Shown: piece after piece, positions 60,610 to 64,000 of the stretch
How positions within the stretch are numbered: the first letter of the stretch is position 1
Layout: each line of letters starts with the position of its first letter
Origin: Roseobacter sp. CCS2
GTDB taxonomy: Bacteria > Pseudomonadota > Alphaproteobacteria > Rhodobacterales > Rhodobacteraceae
Assembly (NCBI RefSeq): GCF_000169435.1
Contig: NZ_AAYB01000003.1
Coordinates: 62,001-126,000, forward strand
DNA length: 64,000 nt
Reading direction: 5' to 3'
Made by a program: the position numbers and the translations under genes
The notes under the pieces: generated by a model
What the model was told of the DNA's origin: nothing
Databases searched by the model: none
What the model saw: only the letters and a program-made list of their open reading frames with translations

Positions 60610-60674
60610 ATTTGCTAATGCATAAAGCAAATAAAATTGGGTGCTTCAAAAATTAGCAATGTATTTCATTTGCT
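60610..60674 (-). promoter_or_regulatory. Inverted AGCAAAT/ATTTGCT repeats upstream of satD-like gene
   Basis: ATTTGCT (60610-60616) pairs with AGCAAAT (60626-60632), and a second imperfect pair has TTAGCAAT (60653-60660) and ATTTGCT (60668-60674). The region is strongly AT-rich and immediately upstream of the SatD-like gene. A likely operator for its HTH domain. Confidence 0.5.
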
Positions 60675-60788
60675 TTTCCACATATGGGGCAGCAATTGAT
60701 TTTGTCAGACGTCATGCGGCGCTCGAAAGATGCCTAAACGTCTGTGTCGCAGCAAGTTTAAATCTAAGAACAATTATTCTGCTGAACG

Positions 60789-61151
60789 CTACATGAAACC
60801 CAATTCAAGGCGGGCTTCGTCAGACATCATATCCATGCCCCACTGCGGTTCAAACGTCATCTCAACATCCACCTGTTTGACACCGGGCAAAGGCTCAATC
60901 GCGTCAGCGACCCAGCCGGGCATTTCACCGGCCACAGGGCAGCCGGGGGCGGTAAGGGTCATGATCACGTTGACGGCATTATCGTCTTTGATGTCAATCG
61001 TGTAGATCAGGCCAAGATCATAGATATTCACCGGGATTTCTGGGTCGTATACTGACTGGCATGCCTTGACGACATCTTCGTACAAAGGGTGGTCCGTGGT
61101 CGAAGGCGCGATCATCGGCGCACCTTCAAGCTGAGCGTTGCTGTCAGTCAT
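60789..61151 (-). CDS. DUF59 (MIP18/PaaD-like) Fe-S assembly protein, SufT-type
   Basis: This 120-residue protein has the DUF59 core [33 protein letters not shown], then a [24 protein letters not shown] segment with the conserved Cys near residue 72, and [23 protein letters not shown]. Such proteins assist Fe-S cluster maturation and are often in suf operons. It is divergent from tgt. Confidence 0.9.
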   Translation of the reverse strand: MTDSNAQLEGAPMIAPSTTDHPLYEDVVKACQSVYDPEIPVNIYDLGLIYTIDIKDDNAVNVIMTLTAPGCPVAGEMPGWVADAIEPLPGVKQVDVEMTFEPQWGMDMMSDEARLELGFM

Positions 61152-61275
61152 GGCATTGGTCCCTGCAATTCCTGACCAAACATATAGGGTTTGGGTGCAA
61201 GGGCGTAAAGGGGGGCTGATGTCAGCCGAAGATTGCCCCCTTGGCAAAGTGGCCCGGATCAGTGAAGAGAGGCGG

Positions 61276-62409
61276 ATGACCCAACGCTTTTCATTCGCCC
61301 TTAACGCCACAGACGGCAAAGCCCGGACCGGCGTCATTTCAACCCCGCGGGGGGATATTCGCACGCCTGCCTTTATGCCGGTAGGCACTGCCGCCACGGT
61401 AAAGGCGATGATGCCAGAAAGTGTGGCCGCAACAGGCGCTGATATTCTGTTGGGCAATACCTATCACTTGATGTTGCGACCGACGGCGGAACGCATCGAC
61501 CGCCTTGGTGGCCTGCACAAGTTCATGAACTGGGACAAACCAATCCTGACCGACAGCGGCGGGTTTCAGGTGATGAGCCTTGCCGACTTGCGCAAGATGA
61601 CCGAAACGGGCGTGACCTTCAAAAGCCATATTGATGGGTCCAAGCACGAATTGACGCCGGAGCGGTCGATGGAAATTCAAAAGCTTTTGGGCTCTGATAT
61701 CGTGATGTGTTTCGACGAATGCCCGGCATTGCCTGCGGACCGGGCGCGCATTGCTGAAAGCATGCAACTGTCAATGCGCTGGGCGCAGCGGTCACGCGAT
61801 GCCTTTGGGGATCGGCCGGGGCATGCGCTGTTCGGTATCCAGCAAGGTGGGCTGGAAGAAGACCTGCGCGCACAAAGCGCCGAGGCGCTGAAAGCGGTTG
61901 AATTTGATGGCTATGCTGTTGGCGGCCTTGCCGTTGGTGAAGGGCAGGAGGCGATGTTCGGTGTGTTGGATTTTGCGCCCGATCAACTGCCTGTGGATAA
62001 GCCACGCTATCTGATGGGTGTGGGCAAGCCGGATGATATCGTGGGCGCTGTGAAACGCGGCATTGATATGATGGATTGCGTACTACCCAGCCGGTCTGGG
62101 CGCACGGGGCAGCTTTTTACGCGCCGTGGCGTGATTAACATCAAGAATGCCCGCCATGCCGATGATCCAAGACCATTGGATGAACACTGCACATGTCCGG
62201 CCTGTTCAAACTATTCACGCGCCTATCTGCACCATGTATTCCGCGCGCAAGAGATGATCTCTGGCATGCTGCTGACATGGCATAATCTGCATTATTTTCA
62301 GGAAATCATGCAGGGGATGCGCGATGCTATTGCCGCTGGAGCGTTTGCCGATTGGGAGGCAGATTTCCACGCGATGCGCGCGCTGGGCGATATCGCACCA
62401 TTGTCTTAA
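61276..62409 (+). CDS. tgt: Queuine tRNA-ribosyltransferase
   Basis: This 377-residue enzyme exchanges guanine 34 for preQ1 in GUN-anticodon tRNAs. It has [16 protein letters not shown] near residue 30, [14 protein letters not shown] near residue 55, [14 protein letters not shown] near residue 88 (catalytic Asp), and [15 protein letters not shown] near residue 188. [41 protein letters not shown] with the nucleophilic Asp, and the zinc site [16 protein letters not shown] near residue 305 follow. GAGAGGCGG precedes the ATG. About 255 bases separate it from lon. Confidence 0.95.
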   Translation: MTQRFSFALNATDGKARTGVISTPRGDIRTPAFMPVGTAATVKAMMPESVAATGADILLGNTYHLMLRPTAERIDRLGGLHKFMNWDKPILTDSGGFQVMSLADLRKMTETGVTFKSHIDGSKHELTPERSMEIQKLLGSDIVMCFDECPALPADRARIAESMQLSMRWAQRSRDAFGDRPGHALFGIQQGGLEEDLRAQSAEALKAVEFDGYAVGGLAVGEGQEAMFGVLDFAPDQLPVDKPRYLMGVGKPDDIVGAVKRGIDMMDCVLPSRSGRTGQLFTRRGVINIKNARHADDPRPLDEHCTCPACSNYSRAYLHHVFRAQEMISGMLLTWHNLHYFQEIMQGMRDAIAAGAFADWEADFHAMRALGDIAPLS

Positions 62410-62562
62410 TTGGATCATGCCACGTAGCCTTCGGCGAAAGTTCGATTGGACGAGAAAAGTCAGGGTTGGCTTTTCCTGCATTTAAAAGGCTTTTTGCCTA
62501 TTCGCGGCTTGCGCACCCTGCGCGTCACAGGCAATCTGCCGCAACTGGATGAATATGTTTGG

Positions 62563-62590
62563 TTGAAACGCGTTTCGTACCACCCCACAT
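62563..62590 (+). promoter_or_regulatory. RpoH (sigma-32) heat-shock promoter for lon
   Basis: TTGAAA-N14-CCCCACAT closely matches the sigma-32 consensus CTTGAA-N13/15-CCCCATnT. It lies 75 bases before the lon ATG, in agreement with heat-shock control of lon in other bacteria. Confidence 0.75.
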
Positions 62591-62664
62591 ATTGATCCCG
62601 AGAGGAGACGCCCCACGTTGCCGCATAGCGGGACCGGCGCGTCTTGCCAAAAAAGGAAAAGAGC

Positions 62665-64000
62665 ATGCAAGAACCGTTGAGTTCATCCTATCCCGTCCTG
62701 CCGCTGCGCGACATTGTGGTGTTTCCGCATATGATCGTGCCGCTGTTTGTAGGCCGCGATAAATCCGTCCGCGCCCTTGAAGAGGTGATGCAGGACGACA
62801 AACAGATTTTGTTATCCAGTCAGGTTGACCCCAGCGAGGATGACCCGAAAGAAGACGGCATTTACCGCGCAGGCGTGTTGGCCAATGTGTTGCAACTGCT
62901 GAAACTGCCCGACGGCACCGTGAAAGTGCTGGTCGAAGGCCGTGCGCGTGTGAAAATCACCGATTTTGTTGAAAATGACAGCTTCTTCGAGGCGTCGTGC
63001 CAGTATCTGACCGAAACCGAAGGCGACCCTGCTGAGGTTGAAGCGCTGGTGCGCAATGTGTCGGCAGAATTTGAACGCTACGCCAAGGTCAAGAAAAACA
63101 TCCCCGAAGAGGCGATGGCCGCTGTTGGTGATGCGACTGAGCCTGCGAAACTGGCTGACTTGGTTGCCGGGCATCTGGGTATTGAAGTGGACCAAAAGCA
63201 GGGGCTTTTGGAAACGTTATCGGTGTCAGAGCGCCTGGAAAAGGTCTTTGGCATGATGCAGGGCGAAATGTCCGTGCTGCAGGTCGAGAAAAAGATCAAG
63301 ACCCGCGTCAAAACCCAGATGGAGCGCACCCAACGCGAGTATTATTTGAATGAGCAGATGAAGGCCATTCAGAAAGAACTTGGCGATGGCGAAGAAGGCC
63401 AGAACGAGGTTGATGAGCTAGAGGCGAAAATCGCCGAAACCAAGCTGTCAAAAGAGGCCCGCGAAAAGGTCGATGCGGAGCTGAAAAAGCTCAAGAATAT
63501 GTCGCCGATGTCAGCGGAAGCGACTGTTGTGCGCAATTATCTGGACTGGGTTTTGGGCGTGCCATGGGGCGTGAAATCACGCACCAAGAAAGATCTGCAC
63601 AAGGCGCAAGAGGTGTTGGATAACGATCACTATGGCCTTGAAAAGGTCAAGGAACGGATCGTTGAATACCTCGCGGTGCAGCAACGCTCGAAAAAGCTCA
63701 AAGGCCCGATCATGTGTTTGGTCGGCCCGCCGGGTGTGGGTAAAACATCGCTTGGGAAATCTGTCGCAAAGGCGACGGGGCGCGAATTTATTCGCATCAG
63801 CCTTGGTGGTGTGCGTGATGAAAGTGAAATCCGCGGTCACCGCCGGACCTATATTGGTTCCATGCCCGGTAAGATCATTCAGGCGCTGAAAAAGGCGAAA
63901 ACCACGAACCCGCTGATCTTGCTCGATGAGATCGACAAGATGGGGCAGGACTTCCGGGGTGATCCCGCATCTGCGATGTTGGAAGTGCTTGATCCGGAAC
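62665..64000 (+). CDS. lon: ATP-dependent protease Lon, N-terminal part, cut by window edge
   Basis: The first 445 residues of Lon are present; intact members have about 800. The N-terminal substrate domain starts VLPLRDIVVFPHMIVPLFVGRDKS at residue 11. A coiled-coil region follows (VEKKIKTRVKTQMERTQREYYLNEQMKAIQKELG near residue 210). The AAA+ domain shows Walker A in CLVGPPGVGKTSLGKSVA near residue 352, SLGGVRDESEIRGHRRTYIGSMPG, and Walker B LILLDEIDKMG near residue 418. The protease domain lies beyond the window. AAAGGAAAAGAGC precedes the ATG. An RpoH-type promoter lies upstream. Confidence 0.95.
   Translation, partial: MQEPLSSSYPVLPLRDIVVFPHMIVPLFVGRDKSVRALEEVMQDDKQILLSSQVDPSEDDPKEDGIYRAGVLANVLQLLKLPDGTVKVLVEGRARVKITDFVENDSFFEASCQYLTETEGDPAEVEALVRNVSAEFERYAKVKKNIPEEAMAAVGDATEPAKLADLVAGHLGIEVDQKQGLLETLSVSERLEKVFGMMQGEMSVLQVEKKIKTRVKTQMERTQREYYLNEQMKAIQKELGDGEEGQNEVDELEAKIAETKLSKEAREKVDAELKKLKNMSPMSAEATVVRNYLDWVLGVPWGVKSRTKKDLHKAQEVLDNDHYGLEKVKERIVEYLAVQQRSKKLKGPIMCLVGPPGVGKTSLGKSVAKATGREFIRISLGGVRDESEIRGHRRTYIGSMPGKIIQALKKAKTTNPLILLDEIDKMGQDFRGDPASAMLEVLDPE

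Noticed and set aside
60601..60621. ATGATTATCATT upstream of the SatD-like gene as a Fur box
   Set aside because: It matches only part of the Fur consensus and no iron gene follows; the ATTTGCT/AGCAAAT pairs explain the region better.
1..64000. tRNA, rRNA, CRISPR arrays, prophage or transposase genes
   Set aside because: I looked for T-loop-like GGTTCGAATC segments, repeated spacers and transposase motifs and saw none that hold.

Overview
The window is a 64 kb piece of a bacterial chromosome with about 55% GC and dense coding. It fits the Roseobacter group of the Rhodobacteraceae (Loktanella/Yoonia/Octadecabacter-like). That placement is an inference from gene orders typical of the family (surE-pcm-LysM/M23 beside tatABC-DUF815; cysG-DUF2849-cysI-cysH-DUF934; alr-pqiA-radA-cvpA-purF), an alphaproteobacterial SOS box (GTTC-N7-GTTC) and EcfG-type promoters (GGAAC-N16-CGTT). 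No rRNA, tRNA, CRISPR array, phage or insertion sequence was recognised. The window opens inside a GH38 alpha-mannosidase gene and closes inside lon.

Layout. 1-2.4 kb: sugar catabolism (GH38, AGE-family epimerase). 2.4-9.9 kb: DNA repair and stress (TerB-like DUF533 protein, two adjacent photolyases, DUF3253, an SOS-controlled Y-family polymerase with a TGA-interrupted partner, a stand-alone receiver, an alpha/beta hydrolase). 10-20.5 kb: an envelope and stress block with two PRC-barrel proteins, a Crp/Fnr regulator, DUF892, a broken YihY/BrkB gene, an EEP-family protein, an AI-2E transporter, GlsB, two MscS channels and a SpoIIAA-like protein. 21-29.5 kb: dusA, a 2OG-dioxygenase remnant, a WYL regulator, tatABC-DUF815, an NlpD-like lipoprotein, pcm, surE, an SDR and a decayed PilP-like fragment. 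29.5-41 kb: housekeeping genes (purF, cvpA, radA, pqiA-like, alr, sterol-desaturase family, MerR plus aldo/keto reductase, dnaB, pyrE, pyrC). 41-49 kb: a small membrane protein, a serine-less hydrolase-like protein, glutaryl-CoA dehydrogenase, XdhC, an acidic OmpA-like protein, infC, an Ala/Glu coiled-coil protein and fpr. 49-55.6 kb: an assimilatory sulfate reduction operon with a divergent Lrp/AsnC regulator, then a lipoprotein-DUF2145 pair. 55.6-64 kb: P450 divergent from a B12-binding protein, tpiA, TfoX, IscA/SufA, DUF3307-SatD, DUF59, tgt and lon.

How it fits together. Much of the left third looks like a stress regulon. Two promoters match the EcfG consensus exactly (upstream of the BON-MscS channel and of the OmpA-like gene) and two are near matches. 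A second, unidentified 16-bp motif containing AACCAGA occurs four times, upstream of the two PRC-barrel genes and the DUF892 gene. LexA and RpoH sites precede the polymerase and lon. GAAC/GTTC dyads lie on both sides of the Lrp/AsnC gene, so that regulator may control both the cysteine operon and the lipoprotein-DUF2145 pair. Four reading frames are decayed or interrupted: the polymerase partner, YihY/BrkB, the dioxygenase and the PilP-like fragment. infC appears to begin with AUA.
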